A DNA stretch of 64,000 nucleotides from Streptomyces xantholiticus. Lineage in GTDB: Bacteria; Actinomycetota; Actinomycetes; Streptomycetales; Streptomycetaceae. The position numbers and the translations under genes were made by a program. The notes beneath the pieces are model-generated. The model was not told the origin of the DNA. It ran no database searches and worked only from the letters and a program-made list of their open reading frames with translations. The stretch lies in NCBI RefSeq assembly GCF_014651015.1, contig NZ_BMWB01000011.1, positions 20,835 through 84,834 of the forward strand, in the 5' to 3' direction. Shown piece after piece: positions 33,133 through 44,588 of this stretch; the stretch's first letter is position 1, and each line of letters starts with the position of its first letter.

Positions 33133-34761
33133 TCAGTCGACCTTGATCTCGTTGTAGACGGGGACGCTGAACGGGTTGAGTGCGAGGTTCGAGATGCGTT
33201 CCGAATAGCCGGCGCTGCCGTTCTGGTACCAGAGAGGGATGGCGGCCATCTCGTCCCGTACGACCCTCTCGGCCTCCTTGAAGGTCTCGACGGCCTGGGC
33301 GGGGTCGCTCTCGGCGTTGGCGCGGTCGATCAGGCCGTCGAACTTCTTGTTGCTCCACTTGCCGTCGTTGGAGGAGGCGTTGGTGTAGTAGAGCGGCTGC
33401 AGGAAGTTCTGGATCAGCGGGTAGTCCATCTGCCAGCCGGCCCGGAAGGGGCCGGACATCTTGGACTGGGTGATCTGGTTGCGGAAGTCGGCGAAGGTGC
33501 CGATCGGGTTGCCGACGCAGGCCCGGTCGTTGCCGAGGGCGTTCTTGATGGAGTTGCAGACGGCGTCGACCCAGTCCTTGTGAGAGCCGGTGTCCGCGTT
33601 GTACGAGATCGTGATCCGCCCGCCCGGCAGACCGCCGGCCTCCGCGATCAGCTTCTTCGCCCGGGTGGGGTCGTACTCGCACGCCTGGCCGCAGAGCGTC
33701 GGATCGTAGCCGCCCTCCTCGCCGAGCACCGGCGAGGTCCAGTCCTTCGCCGGTGTGCGGGTCTGCTGGAAGATGGTGTCGGTGATCTGCTTGCGGTTGA
33801 TCGCCATGGACAGGCCGGTGCGGAGCTTCGCCCCGTCGGGGGTGTTCCACTCCTTGTCGTAGAAGGGGAAGGCAAGGGTCTGGAGGATGCCGGCAGGGCT
33901 GTTGATGTACCGGTCGCCGAGGTCTGCCTGCACGTTCCCCAGCTGGGAGGCGGGCACGTCGTCGACGAGGTCGAGGTTGCCGGCGATCAGGTCGGTGTAG
34001 GCGGTGTTGTTGTCGGTGTAGACCTTGAGGTCGATGCCGCCGTTCTGCGCCTTGTCGGGGCCGGTGTAACCGTCCCAGCGGCGCAGCGACATCTGGGAGC
34101 CCTTGGCGTACGAGTCGATGGAGTACGGGCCGTTGCCGACCGGCTTGGCGAGCCAGGCGTCGTGGTCGTCGAAGAACGCGCGGGGCAGCGGGGAGAACGC
34201 CGCATAGCCGAGGGTCTCCGGCCAGGTGGAGAACTTCTGCGAGAGCTTGACGGTGAAGGTCCTTTCGCCGGTGACCTTCAGACCTGACAAGGTGTCGGCG
34301 CGGGCCTCGCCCTCCTCGGGGTGGACCTCGTCGTAGCCGTCGATGTAGCCGAAGAAGTAGGCGTTGCGCTGGTTGTTCTTCACATGGGCGCCGTAGTTCC
34401 AGGCGTCCACGAACGACTCGGCGGTGACGGGCTCACCGTTGCTGAACTTCCAGCCGGGCTTGACGGTGACGGTGAAGTTGACCGAGTCACTGGTCTCGAT
34501 CTTCTCGGCGACCATGTCCTTGGCCTCGCCGGTCCTCGGGTCGTACTGCTTGAGCCCGCGGAAGATCATGTCGAGCACCTTGCCGCCCTGCACCTCGTTG
34601 GTGTTGGCGGGCTCCAGGGGGTTCTGCGGGTCGCCCCACGAGGAACTGATGATCCCGTCGGCCCCACTGCCGCCGCTGTCGCTCCCGCCGCCGCAGGCCG
34701 CCGTCGCGAGGACGACGGCGGCCGCGCATGCAGCCCACTTCGCGTGGGTGGCTCCGCGCAT
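33133..34761 (-). CDS. Peptide-binding lipoprotein (SBP_bac_5), operon 2
   Basis: A 542-residue extracytoplasmic binding protein. The start at ATG 34761 is fixed by AGGAGG 8 nt upstream. Lipobox: AAAVVLATAACGGGSDSG, with Cys near residue 22 and a Ser/Gly linker. Family 5 features include NTNEVQGGKVLDMIF, VTVKPGWKFSNGEPVTAESF and PLARA..FPFYDKEW-like segments. It is closely similar in plan to the operon 1 SBP (both begin MRGA-x-x-AKW). The peptide ligand is not known. Confidence 0.92.
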   Translation of the reverse strand: MRGATHAKWAACAAAVVLATAACGGGSDSGGSGADGIISSSWGDPQNPLEPANTNEVQGGKVLDMIFRGLKQYDPRTGEAKDMVAEKIETSDSVNFTVTVKPGWKFSNGEPVTAESFVDAWNYGAHVKNNQRNAYFFGYIDGYDEVHPEEGEARADTLSGLKVTGERTFTVKLSQKFSTWPETLGYAAFSPLPRAFFDDHDAWLAKPVGNGPYSIDSYAKGSQMSLRRWDGYTGPDKAQNGGIDLKVYTDNNTAYTDLIAGNLDLVDDVPASQLGNVQADLGDRYINSPAGILQTLAFPFYDKEWNTPDGAKLRTGLSMAINRKQITDTIFQQTRTPAKDWTSPVLGEEGGYDPTLCGQACEYDPTRAKKLIAEAGGLPGGRITISYNADTGSHKDWVDAVCNSIKNALGNDRACVGNPIGTFADFRNQITQSKMSGPFRAGWQMDYPLIQNFLQPLYYTNASSNDGKWSNKKFDGLIDRANAESDPAQAVETFKEAERVVRDEMAAIPLWYQNGSAGYSERISNLALNPFSVPVYNEIKVD

Positions 34762-34773
34762 GGAGTGCCTCCT

Positions 34774-34818
34774 AGATCCCAAGCCGACTTGGGCCCAATA
34801 TCGCTCCAGCCGGGATCT
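34774..34818. promoter_or_regulatory. Palindromic region upstream of operon 2 SBP
   Basis: The 66-bp gap contains CCCAAG-CCGA-CTTGGG (34778-34793) nested next to agatccc / gggatct arms (34774-34780, 34812-34818). It is a candidate operator/promoter, or a processing site if the upstream GNAT gene is cotranscribed. Confidence 0.4.
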
Positions 34819-34827
34819 AACGCACTT

Positions 34828-35772
34828 TCAGGACACCCGGTCGGCGGGTGAGGGCAGCGGCAGGACGAGCTCCCAGGTGTCGATCGCGTAGTGCGGTGCC
34901 ATCCCGTGCGCCTCGTAGAGCGACGCCGCCCGGCTCTCGTTGCGGGTGTCCACCGCCAGCCCGATGGTGTCCCGGCCACGGGCGGCGTACGTACCGAAGG
35001 CATGGCGAAGGAGGTGGCCGCCGAGACCGCGGCCCCGCGCGGACCTCCGTACGCCGAGGCTTCCGATCCAGCCCATGGTCTCCTTGTCGTCCCTGGTCAG
35101 CAGGACGGCCATGTCTCCTTCGCCCTCGACGGAGGCGATCCACATGAGCGAGCGGTCGCGGCGGCCGGAGTCCGCAAGCCACTGCTCGTAGGTGCGCGGG
35201 TGGTGGTCGACGTGCTCCGCGAAGGTCTCCTCCACCAGCGCATGGGCGGTCCGGTGGTCGGCCTCGGCGACGCAGTTGCGCAGCGTCACTCCGGCGGGCG
35301 GCTCCGGGACCCGGTCGTCGGCACTCAGCTGACGGGTCATGACCTGGTAGCGCCGCACGGTACGCCAGCCTCGGGCCTCGAGCAGCGTGGTGTCGAGCGT
35401 GGGCCGGATGTTGAGGTTCAGACGGAGCACCGCCCGATCGGCACCGCTCGGCGCGGCCTTGCGGGCCGCGCGCTCCTCGATCCTTTCGAGAACCAGCACG
35501 GCGGCGTCGGACCGGCCGGGCAGGACGTAGTGGTCGACGCCGATGTCGCCCTTCCCCGAGTCGCTCCACAGAATTCCGTACGCCACGAGGTCACCGTCGT
35601 CGTGCACCAGCCAGGAGTCCACCCCGAGGTCGACCTCGGGGTGCGGCAGGTCGGTCTCGACGGTGTGCAGCTCGGTGTCCGGGTGGCCGATCTCGGCGAT
35701 GTCGACGGCGTTCAGCAGAGCGCATATGACGGGTGCGTCCACGGGCGTCGCGGGCCGGACGGTGAGTGACAT
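34828..35772 (-). CDS. Tandem GNAT acetyltransferase
   Basis: A 314-residue protein with two GNAT-like halves. The N-terminal half (SLTVRPATPVDAPVICALLNA) has a degenerate acetyl-CoA loop. The C-terminal half has the canonical SLGVRRSARGRGLGGHLLRHA and DTRNESRAASLYEAHGM. The ATG at 35772 is chosen because the upstream extension runs antisense through the neighbour. It lies between the two opp operons, 66 bp before the operon 2 SBP. The substrate is unknown; similar double-GNAT proteins include mycothiol synthase MshD, but motif similarity is general only. Confidence 0.82.
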   Translation of the reverse strand: MSLTVRPATPVDAPVICALLNAVDIAEIGHPDTELHTVETDLPHPEVDLGVDSWLVHDDGDLVAYGILWSDSGKGDIGVDHYVLPGRSDAAVLVLERIEERAARKAAPSGADRAVLRLNLNIRPTLDTTLLEARGWRTVRRYQVMTRQLSADDRVPEPPAGVTLRNCVAEADHRTAHALVEETFAEHVDHHPRTYEQWLADSGRRDRSLMWIASVEGEGDMAVLLTRDDKETMGWIGSLGVRRSARGRGLGGHLLRHAFGTYAARGRDTIGLAVDTRNESRAASLYEAHGMAPHYAIDTWELVLPLPSPADRVS

Positions 35773-35822
35773 GGCGCCACTGTTCGCTCCCCGCCCCCGC
35801 GCCCGCAACGCATTTTCGCCTC

Positions 35823-36311
35823 TCAGGCCGCCGGCTCCCGGGGGACGGTCAGGGCGACCACGACCTCGTCGTCCTCGAAGTCCCCGGTCGGCGTGAAGCC
35901 GAGGGCCGCGTAGAGCTTGGCCGCACCGCTGTTGTCCGGGTGGTAGGAGAGACGGATCTCCCGGCAGTCCGGGCGCTCGGACAGCAGCCGGATCATCGCC
36001 TCCATGGCCGCTCGCCCCACACCTCTGCCCTGTTCGTCGGCGTCGACGACCACGCCCCCGACCCAATGGGCGCCGTCGTTCTCGTCGAATCCCCACATGA
36101 TGTGGCCGACCACGGTGTCGTCCGCCAGGACACCGAGCGATGTCCATGCCCCGCCGCGCATCGAGAGCAGCAGATAGCGGGCGGCGAGAGCGGCCACGAA
36201 ACCGCGCTGCTCGTCGCGCGGCGCGACGTCGGCGACAGCCCGCCAGTTGCCGTCGTCGACCGTGCACAGCGCGATGCGACGGCCGGCTCGATCGGTCAGT
36301 CCGTAGTCCAT
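35823..36311 (-). CDS. GNAT acetyltransferase (polyamine-type)
   Basis: A 162-residue single-domain GNAT. It starts MDYGLTDRAGRRIALCTVDD and contains WRAVADVAPRDEQRGFVA near residues 23-42, a pattern I associate with BltD/PaiA-like spermidine acetyltransferases. The acetyl-CoA loop is VDADEQGRGVGRAAM, with HPDNSGAAKLYAALGF near the end. The substrate assignment is tentative. It sits 50 bp upstream of the double-GNAT gene on the same strand. Confidence 0.82.
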   Translation of the reverse strand: MDYGLTDRAGRRIALCTVDDGNWRAVADVAPRDEQRGFVAALAARYLLLSMRGGAWTSLGVLADDTVVGHIMWGFDENDGAHWVGGVVVDADEQGRGVGRAAMEAMIRLLSERPDCREIRLSYHPDNSGAAKLYAALGFTPTGDFEDDEVVVALTVPREPAA

Positions 36312-36359
36312 TCGGACACCTTCCGGTGCAGGCGCCGTCCGGCGCAATGCCATTCCACG

Positions 36360-36403
36360 ACGCACAGGGCGCCCACCCCCGAGGGGGCAGGCGCCCTGTG
36401 CGT
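36360..36403 (-). terminator. Strong terminator at the end of opp operon 1
   Basis: Perfect 14-bp arms (acgcacagggcgcc / ggcgccctgtgcgt) enclose an inner ccccc-ga-ggggg stem, just after the stop of the OppF-like gene at 36415. Confidence 0.85.
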
Positions 36404-36414
36404 GGGAGAGGGGA

Positions 36415-37563
36415 CTACGCCGCGTGGACGACGTCCTTCTCCTCGGCGAAGTGGCACGCCGACTCGTGCGCGGCCGGGGTGTCCTGCCCCTTGAAGCGCT
36501 CGGGCACCGCGAGCAGCGGCACCTCGGTGGCGCACTTGTCCTCGGCCTTCCAGCAGCGAGTGCGGAAGCGGCAGCCCGACGGCGGGTTCGCCGGCGACGG
36601 CACGTCGCCGGTGAGGATGATCCGCTCACGGCCCTCGCGCATCTGCGGGTCGGGGACCGGGACGGCGGAGAGCAACGCCTGCGTGTAGGGGTGGGTCGGG
36701 TGGTCGTAGATCTGCACGTCGGTGCCGATCTCCGCCATCTTGCCCAGGTACATCACGCCGACCCGGTCCGAGATGTGCCGGACGATGGACAGGTCGTGGG
36801 CGATGAAGATGTAGGAGAGGTTGAACTCGTCCTGCAGTTTCTCCATCAGGTTGATGACCTGCGCCTGCACCGACACGTCCAGCGCCGAGACCGGCTCGTC
36901 GCAGATGATGATCTCCGGGTTGAGCGCCAGACCGCGCGCGATACCGATGCGCTGGCGCTGACCGCCGGAGAACTGGTGCGGATAGCGGTGGATGTACTCC
37001 GGGTTGAGACCGACGACGTCCAGCAGCTCCTGCACCTTGCGGCGCCGGTCGCCCTTCGGAGCCACCTCGGGGTGGATGTCGAAGGGCTCGCCGATGATGT
37101 CACCCACCGTCATACGCGGGTTGAGCGAGGTGTACGGGTCCTGGAACACCATCTGGATGTTGCGCCGGACGGCCTTCAGCGCACGCCCGGACAGCCTGGT
37201 GATGTCCTGGCCCTTGTAGAAGACCTCGCCGGCTGTCGCCCGCTCCAGCGTCATCAGCAGCTTGGCGACGGTGGACTTGCCACAGCCGGACTCGCCGACG
37301 ATGCCGAGCGTCTCGCCCTGGTAGAGGTCGAAGGAGACCCCGTCCACGGCCTTGACCGCGCCGACCTGCTTCTTGAAGAGGATGCCCTGGGTCAGCGGGA
37401 AGTGCTTGACCAGGTTGCGCACCTGCAGGATCGGCTCACCGCGGCCCACCGGGGCCTCGATCGCCTGGACCGCCGCCTCCTCGGTGGCGGCCTCGACCGT
37501 CTCCACCTCGGAGACGTTGGGGGTCGCGTCCACGGCCTCGTTCGTCTTCTTGAGCTCAGCCAT
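36415..37563 (-). CDS. Oligopeptide ABC transporter ATPase (OppF-like), operon 1
   Basis: A 382-residue ATPase subunit with a ~40-residue acidic N-terminal extension ([20 protein letters not shown]) absent from the operon 2 homologue. Walker A GESGCGKS, signature FSGGQRQRI, Walker [13 protein letters not shown], and a C-terminal [14 protein letters not shown] cysteine cluster are present. The start overlaps the OppD-like gene by 8 nt. Nearly colinear with 28994-30082. Confidence 0.93.
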   Translation of the reverse strand: MAELKKTNEAVDATPNVSEVETVEAATEEAAVQAIEAPVGRGEPILQVRNLVKHFPLTQGILFKKQVGAVKAVDGVSFDLYQGETLGIVGESGCGKSTVAKLLMTLERATAGEVFYKGQDITRLSGRALKAVRRNIQMVFQDPYTSLNPRMTVGDIIGEPFDIHPEVAPKGDRRRKVQELLDVVGLNPEYIHRYPHQFSGGQRQRIGIARGLALNPEIIICDEPVSALDVSVQAQVINLMEKLQDEFNLSYIFIAHDLSIVRHISDRVGVMYLGKMAEIGTDVQIYDHPTHPYTQALLSAVPVPDPQMREGRERIILTGDVPSPANPPSGCRFRTRCWKAEDKCATEVPLLAVPERFKGQDTPAAHESACHFAEEKDVVHAA

Positions 37564-38614
37564 GGATCGTCTCCTTCCAGAAGTGGCACGCGCTTCCGCG
37601 GCCGGGCAGCTCGCTGCCGTCCTGCTCGGTCACCGGAACCAGCGCCGGGATCTCCGTACGGCAGATGTCGTCCGCCTTGGGGCAGCGCGGGTTGAAGGCG
37701 CAACCGGTCGGGATCTTCAGCAGGTTGGGCGGCAGACCCTTGATCGCGTACAACTCCTGGCCCTTCTGGTCCAGGCGCGGGATCGAGTCGAGCAGACCCC
37801 GGGTGTACGGGTGCGCCGGCCGCTTGTACAGCTCGTGCACGGGTGCGGTCTCGACGATCCGGCCCGCGTACATCACGGCGATCTTGTCCGCGACGTCGGC
37901 GACGACACCGAGGTCGTGGGTGATCAGGATCAGACCCATGTTGTACTCGCGCTGCAGCTCCGCGAGCAGGTCCATGACCTGCGCCTGCACCGTCACGTCG
38001 AGCGCGGTGGTCGGCTCGTCGGCGATGATCAGGTCCGGCTCGAGGGCCAGGGCCATGGCGATCATGATGCGCTGGCGCATACCGCCGGAGAACTGGTGCG
38101 GGTAGTCGCCGACCCGGGCCTTGGCGGCCGGGATCTTCACCTTGTCCATCAGCTCGATGGACTTGGCCTTGGCTTCCTTCTTCGACAGGCCCTGGTGGAC
38201 CCGGAACATCTCGCCGAGCTGGTAGCCCACAGAGAGGACCGGGTTGAGGGAGGAGAGCGCGTCCTGGAAGATCATCGCGATCTTCCGGCCGCGGATCTTC
38301 CGCCGCTCGTCGTTGCTCATGGTGAGCATGTCCTGGCCGCGGAAGAGGATCTGACCGTGCGGGATCTTCCCCGGCGGCATGTCGAGGATGCCCATGATGG
38401 CCTGGGCGGTCACGGACTTGCCGGAGCCGGACTCGCCGAGCACGGCCAGGGTCTCGCCGGAGGCGACGCTGTAGTTCACCCCGTTGACTGCCTTGGCGAC
38501 ACCGTCACGGGTGTGGAACTCGACGTGCAGGTCGCGCACTTCGAGCAGCGGGCCGGACGCCTCGCCGCCGGCGCGGGGCGCCGGGACGCCTGCGGTTTCT
38601 TCGATGATGGTCAC
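37556..38614 (-). CDS. Oligopeptide ABC transporter ATPase (OppD-like), operon 1
   Basis: A 352-residue ATPase subunit starting at GTG 38614, 14 bp after the OppC-like stop. Walker A GESGSGKS, signature FSGGMRQRI, Walker [14 protein letters not shown] and oligo_[17 protein letters not shown] are visible. Partner of the OppF-like protein; the pair drives peptide uptake through the two permeases. Confidence 0.93.
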   Translation of the reverse strand: MTIIEETAGVPAPRAGGEASGPLLEVRDLHVEFHTRDGVAKAVNGVNYSVASGETLAVLGESGSGKSVTAQAIMGILDMPPGKIPHGQILFRGQDMLTMSNDERRKIRGRKIAMIFQDALSSLNPVLSVGYQLGEMFRVHQGLSKKEAKAKSIELMDKVKIPAAKARVGDYPHQFSGGMRQRIMIAMALALEPDLIIADEPTTALDVTVQAQVMDLLAELQREYNMGLILITHDLGVVADVADKIAVMYAGRIVETAPVHELYKRPAHPYTRGLLDSIPRLDQKGQELYAIKGLPPNLLKIPTGCAFNPRCPKADDICRTEIPALVPVTEQDGSELPGRGSACHFWKETIHG

Positions 38615-38628
38615 GTCGTACGCCCTCC

Positions 38629-39591
38629 TCAGCGCAGCTTGGGGTCGAGGGCGTTGCGAACCGCATCGCCGAACATCAGGAACGAGAGCACCGTGATCGA
38701 GACCATCACCGACGGGATGATCAGCACGTGGGGTGCGTTGCGCAGCTGCTCACGTCCACTGGACACGTCGACGCCCCACGAGACCGTCGGTTCGGCGAGG
38801 CCGACACCGAGGAACGACAGCGTCGCCTCCGCGGCGATGTAGCCGCCGAGGGCGATCGTCGCGACGACGATGATCGGCGCGACCGCGTTGGGCAGGACGT
38901 GCCGGGTCAGGATGCGCGTGGTCGAGGCGCCGAGCGCCTTGGCGGCCACCACGTAGTCCGCCTGCTTGATGGTGATGACCGAACCGCGGGCGACACGGGC
39001 GATCTGGGTCCAGCCGAGGAACACCAGGGCGAGGATGACGACCCAGATGGCGCGCTTCTCGAAGCTGGTGAGGACGACGAGCGCGCCCAGCAGGAACGGG
39101 ATGCCCATGAAGATGTCGGTGATGCGCGACAGGATGGTGTCGACCCAGCCGCCGAAGTAGCCGGCGATCATACCGACGAGCGTGCCGAGGATGGTCACCA
39201 GGGCGGTGACGCCGACACCGACGATGATCGAGGCGCGGGCCCCGTAGACGACACGGGAGTAGATCGAGCGGCCCTGTCCGTCGTAACCGAACCAGTCGGG
39301 CTGGAAGAAGTGGCTCCAGTTCGGCTGGCCGAGGTAGTGGTTCGCCAGGTCGGCGTCGCGCGGCGAGGCACTGGTGAACAGGCCCGGGAACGCGGACACG
39401 ATCAGGAGCAGGACGATCAGGCCCGCCGAGACCAGGAAAAGCGGGTTGCGGCGCAGGTCGTGCCAGGCGTCCGACCAAAGGCTGCGCGCCTTGGGCGCCT
39501 TGGTGACCAGCACGGTGTCGGGAGCGGCGGCGGTGGTGGTGACCGTCTCGGTCCCGGTGGACGCCGTGGTGGCCGCGGTCTTCTCAGGCAT
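38629..39591 (-). CDS. Oligopeptide ABC transporter permease (OppC-like), operon 1
   Basis: A 320-residue permease. The N-terminal ~35 residues are Thr/Ala-rich and probably cytoplasmic. RSLWSDAWHDLRRNPLF opens the OppC_N motif. The EAA loop is AKALGASTTRILTRHVLPN. The end is NALDPKLR. The ATG overlaps the OppB-like stop by 8 nt, the same spacing as in operon 2. Confidence 0.92.
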   Translation of the reverse strand: MPEKTAATTASTGTETVTTTAAAPDTVLVTKAPKARSLWSDAWHDLRRNPLFLVSAGLIVLLLIVSAFPGLFTSASPRDADLANHYLGQPNWSHFFQPDWFGYDGQGRSIYSRVVYGARASIIVGVGVTALVTILGTLVGMIAGYFGGWVDTILSRITDIFMGIPFLLGALVVLTSFEKRAIWVVILALVFLGWTQIARVARGSVITIKQADYVVAAKALGASTTRILTRHVLPNAVAPIIVVATIALGGYIAAEATLSFLGVGLAEPTVSWGVDVSSGREQLRNAPHVLIIPSVMVSITVLSFLMFGDAVRNALDPKLR

Positions 39592-40513
39592 ACCGGATCC
39601 TCGGGTCCAGGACCGCGTAGAGCAGGTCGACGAGCAGGCTGGTGAGCAGGTACACGAGAACGATCAGCGAGGCGATGCCCACGACCGTCGCGCCCTCGCG
39701 GCGGGTGAGCGCATCGAAAATCGTCTTGCCAATGCCCTGGACGTTGAAGATGCCCTCGGTGACGATGGCGCCGGTCATCAGGTTGCCGATGTCGGTACCG
39801 AGGAACGTGACCACCGGGACGAGCGAGTTGCGCATCAGGTGGACGCCGATGATCCTGTGGCGCGGCAGGCCCTTGGCGACCGCCGTGCGCATGTAGTCGG
39901 AGCGAAGGTTCTCCGCCATGGAGGTACGGGTCAACCGGGCCACGTACGCGAGCGACAGCGAACCGAGAACGATGGCCGGCAGCATGAGGTCGCCGAAGTT
40001 CTCGGAGTCCTGAACGGTCGCCGTGGTGACGCCCAGCTGGAAGGCGAAGATGTACTGCATCAGGTAGCCCAGCACGAAGGAGGGCATCGAGATCAGTACG
40101 AGGGTGAGGGCGAGCAGCCCACGGTCCCGCACGGAGTCGGGGCGGAGACCCGCGATCACTCCGAGACCGATGCCGACCAGCACCGTGAAGGTGAAGGCGA
40201 AGAGCGTCAGCCGGAGAGTGATCGGGAACGCCTGAGCAATGATGTCGGCGATCTCGCGCTTACTGGCGATCTCCGTGCCGAAGTCACCCTGAACCAGGTT
40301 GCTCATATAGGTGAGGTATTGCTGCCAGAGCGGCTGGTCCAGGCCGAGATCGCTCCGGATGGACGCCACGACCGCGGGGTCGTACGCCTGGTCCCCCATG
40401 AGCGCTCTGACGGGATCGCCGGGCAGCGCGTACATCATGGCGAAGATCAAAAAGGTTGACCCGATGAACACCGGGATCATCTGGAGCAGTCGTCGTGCGA
40501 CGTAGCGCCCCAT
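39584..40513 (-). CDS. Oligopeptide ABC transporter permease (OppB-like), operon 1
   Basis: A 309-residue permease: MGRYVARRLLQMIPVFIGST, six predicted membrane spans, EAA loop AVAKGLPRHRIIGVHLMRNS, end LYAVLDPRIRYA. It lacks the two loop cysteines of the operon 2 homologue. It is preceded by a 131-bp gap with two hairpins separating it from the SBP gene. Confidence 0.92.
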   Translation of the reverse strand: MGRYVARRLLQMIPVFIGSTFLIFAMMYALPGDPVRALMGDQAYDPAVVASIRSDLGLDQPLWQQYLTYMSNLVQGDFGTEIASKREIADIIAQAFPITLRLTLFAFTFTVLVGIGLGVIAGLRPDSVRDRGLLALTLVLISMPSFVLGYLMQYIFAFQLGVTTATVQDSENFGDLMLPAIVLGSLSLAYVARLTRTSMAENLRSDYMRTAVAKGLPRHRIIGVHLMRNSLVPVVTFLGTDIGNLMTGAIVTEGIFNVQGIGKTIFDALTRREGATVVGIASLIVLVYLLTSLLVDLLYAVLDPRIRYA

Positions 40514-40538
40514 GGGTGCCTCCGTGAGGGGTTAACTG

Positions 40539-40610
40539 GGTCCGCGGGGCTGCCCAATGAGCGGACAGCCCCGCGGACCACCGCCGCCGCCGGATGACCG
40601 ACGGCGGCGG
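40539..40610 (-). terminator. Double hairpin between SBP and permease genes, operon 1
   Basis: First stem: perfect 14-bp arms ggtccgcggggctg (40539-40552) / cagccccgcggacc (40566-40579). Second: ccgccgccg (40581-40589) / cggcggcgg (40602-40610). Placement after the SBP gene suggests attenuation or 3'-end protection, giving more SBP than permease. Confidence 0.7.
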
Positions 40611-40644
40611 GTGACGGCCGAGTGGGGATGAGGCCCGCAGGCGC

Positions 40645-42261
40645 TTACTTGACGGTGACTCCGGTCAGTTCCAGGTCACCGTGGAAGTCGACCTTCACGT
40701 TGTCGACGGCCTCGCCGTGGCCACCGTTGATCCGGTAGTACCACAGCGGGATGGCCGGCATCTGCTCGAGAAGCTTCTTCTCGACCTCCTGGTAGCCCTT
40801 CACGGCCTCTTCCAGGGAGCTGGCCTTGTCCGCCTTCGCCATCAGGCCGTCGATCTCCTTGTTGGAGAAACGGCCGTTGTTGGACTCGGCGCTGGTGTGG
40901 TAGAGCTCCTTGATGAAGTTCACGTTGACGGGGTAGTCGGCCACCCAGCCACCGCGGTACATCGACTTCACCTGGTCGTTGTCACGGGCCTCGAGGTCCG
41001 TGGGGAAGTCCGGCTTGGCGTCGCCGACGCAGTCGACACCGGTCGCCTTGCGGATGGACTCGCAGACCGCGGTCACCCACTCCTTGTGGCCGCCGTCGCT
41101 GTTGTACTGGATGAACAGCTTGTTCTCCGGGACGCCGCCGCCCTCGGTGATGAGCTGCTTGGCCTTCGCCGGGTTGTACGTGAAGACGTCCGTACCCAGG
41201 TCTTGGTTGCCCTTGACCTGCGGCGGCGTGAAGCTCGTCGCGGGGGTACGGGTGTTGTTCAGGACGGTCTTGGTGATCGTGTCACGGTCGATCGCCATGG
41301 ACAGACCCTGGAGGACCTTGGGGTCGATGTCCTTGAACGTCTTGCTGTAGAACGCCGGAACCAGCGACTGGATGGCGGCGTAGGGCTGCTCAATGGCGCC
41401 CTTGCCGAGGTCCTGCTTGTACTTCGGCAGGTCCGTCGGGCCGACCTGGCGGATGATGTCCAGGTTGCCGGAGACGACGTCCTGGTACGCGGCCTCGAGG
41501 GTCGTGTAGCTCTTGAACTGGATGCCCTTGTTCTGCGCCTTGTTGGGGCCCTGGTAGTCAGGGTTGGCCGCAACCTGGATCAGCTTCTTGTGGGTCCACT
41601 TCTCGAACTTGTACGGGCCGTTGCCGACCGGCTTCTGGCCGAACGCCTTCGGGTCGTCGAAGAAGACCTTCGGCAGCGGCGCGAACGTCGCGTAGCCGAG
41701 CTTGTAGTTGAAGTACGGGACCTTGTCCTTCAGCGTGATCGTGAAGGTGGTGTCGTCCACGACCTTCAGGCCGGACATCTTGTCGGCCTTCGGGTCACCC
41801 TTCTCGGGGTGCACGTCGTCGTAGCCGGCGATGTCCGCGAACCAGAAGCTGTTCTGCTGGTTGTTCTTGATGTTCGCGTACCAGTTCCACGCGTCGACGT
41901 ACGACTGCGCGGTGACGGCCTCGCCGTTGTGGAACTTCCAGCCGGACTTGAGCTTGACGGTCCAGGTCTTCGAGTCCTGCGTCTCCACCGACTCGGCGTT
42001 GGTGTAGACGATTTCGCCCTGGGCGTCGAAGTCCAGCAGTTGCGTGAAGAGCGACTGGATCACGTACGAGCCGTTGGTCTCGTTCGTGTCGGCCGGGATC
42101 AGCGGCTTCTGCGGCTCACCGACGTCGATCGAGACGTAGCCCTCGGGCTTGCCCGACGCGTTCTTCTTCCCCTCATCACCGCTGCCACTACCACAGGCAG
42201 TGGCCGCCAGGGCGACAACGATCGCTCCCGCGACCCACTTGGCGCTCTTGGCACCACGCAT
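40645..42261 (-). CDS. Peptide-binding lipoprotein (SBP_bac_5), operon 1
   Basis: A 538-residue binding protein. ATG 42261 is fixed by AGGAGGA 6 nt upstream. Lipobox: GAIVVALAATACGSGSG (Cys near residue 23). Family 5 features: PADTNETNGSYVIQSLFTQL, WTVKLKSGWKFHNGEAVTAQ, DAWNWYANIKNN. Anchored outside the membrane, it delivers oligopeptides to the operon 1 permeases. Position next to typA recalls the BldK region, but the SBP-first order differs from my memory of bldKA-E, so no symbol is given. Confidence 0.93.
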   Translation of the reverse strand: MRGAKSAKWVAGAIVVALAATACGSGSGDEGKKNASGKPEGYVSIDVGEPQKPLIPADTNETNGSYVIQSLFTQLLDFDAQGEIVYTNAESVETQDSKTWTVKLKSGWKFHNGEAVTAQSYVDAWNWYANIKNNQQNSFWFADIAGYDDVHPEKGDPKADKMSGLKVVDDTTFTITLKDKVPYFNYKLGYATFAPLPKVFFDDPKAFGQKPVGNGPYKFEKWTHKKLIQVAANPDYQGPNKAQNKGIQFKSYTTLEAAYQDVVSGNLDIIRQVGPTDLPKYKQDLGKGAIEQPYAAIQSLVPAFYSKTFKDIDPKVLQGLSMAIDRDTITKTVLNNTRTPATSFTPPQVKGNQDLGTDVFTYNPAKAKQLITEGGGVPENKLFIQYNSDGGHKEWVTAVCESIRKATGVDCVGDAKPDFPTDLEARDNDQVKSMYRGGWVADYPVNVNFIKELYHTSAESNNGRFSNKEIDGLMAKADKASSLEEAVKGYQEVEKKLLEQMPAIPLWYYRINGGHGEAVDNVKVDFHGDLELTGVTVK

Positions 42262-42389
42262 GGGTTCCTCCTCATGAGTCCACTTGTCACTACAAGAGGG
42301 ACACGGTTCTACGCGCGCTGACACCCCTGACAGCGCTCGTCAAGTGCCCCGAGTGTGCTCGTGAGTCGGCGCTCCCCACAGCGCATGAC

Positions 42390-42410
42390 CCATTGACCCG
42401 AGCTCAATGG
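42390..42410. promoter_or_regulatory. Perfect 7-7-7 inverted repeat, candidate operator of opp operon 1
   Basis: CCATTGA-cccgagc-TCAATGG lies about 130 bp upstream of the SBP start codon, next to the AT-rich block. A TGACCC direct repeat overlaps its left arm. The regulator is unknown. Confidence 0.45.
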
Positions 42411-42604
42411 AGCCAACTATTAAGTAGGACAGGCCTGTAAACCACACCTAAAGGGTCTCGTTTTGACAACATCAGAGAGGGGCTCCAGCCCGAAACCTGG
42501 ACAAAGCGATCCCAGACAGACACCCGCGAAACGGACCGTTAACACATGTTCCGGAGCGCGGTGGCCGATATGCGGACACTCGGGCCAGGAAAAGGATTTG
42601 ACGA

Positions 42605-42645
42605 ACGGCCCGGCCCTCCGCAGTGTCTGCGGAGGGCCGGGCCGT
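42605..42645 (-). terminator. typA terminator
   Basis: Perfect 18-bp arms (42605-42622 and 42628-42645) with a 5-nt loop begin 36 bp after the typA stop. It is the strongest hairpin in the window. Confidence 0.9.
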
Positions 42646-42680
42646 GTGTTCAGCGATTTTGCCAGAGGTCTGGCGATCCG

Positions 42681-44588
<1,908 letters not shown>

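Larger units (their letters stand above)
42262..42680. promoter_or_regulatory. 419-bp gene-free region: operon 1 promoter, palindrome, typA terminator
   Basis: It contains a perfect repeat CCATTGA-N7-TCAATGG at 42390-42410, an AT-rich block at about 42415-42475 that probably holds the minus-strand promoter of operon 1, and the typA terminator at 42605-42645. No gene is supported within it. Confidence 0.55.

Noticed and set aside
36415-42261. Naming operon 1 bldKABCDE
   Set aside because: Position fits, but the SBP-first gene order does not match the permease-first order I recall for bldK; phylogeny would be needed.
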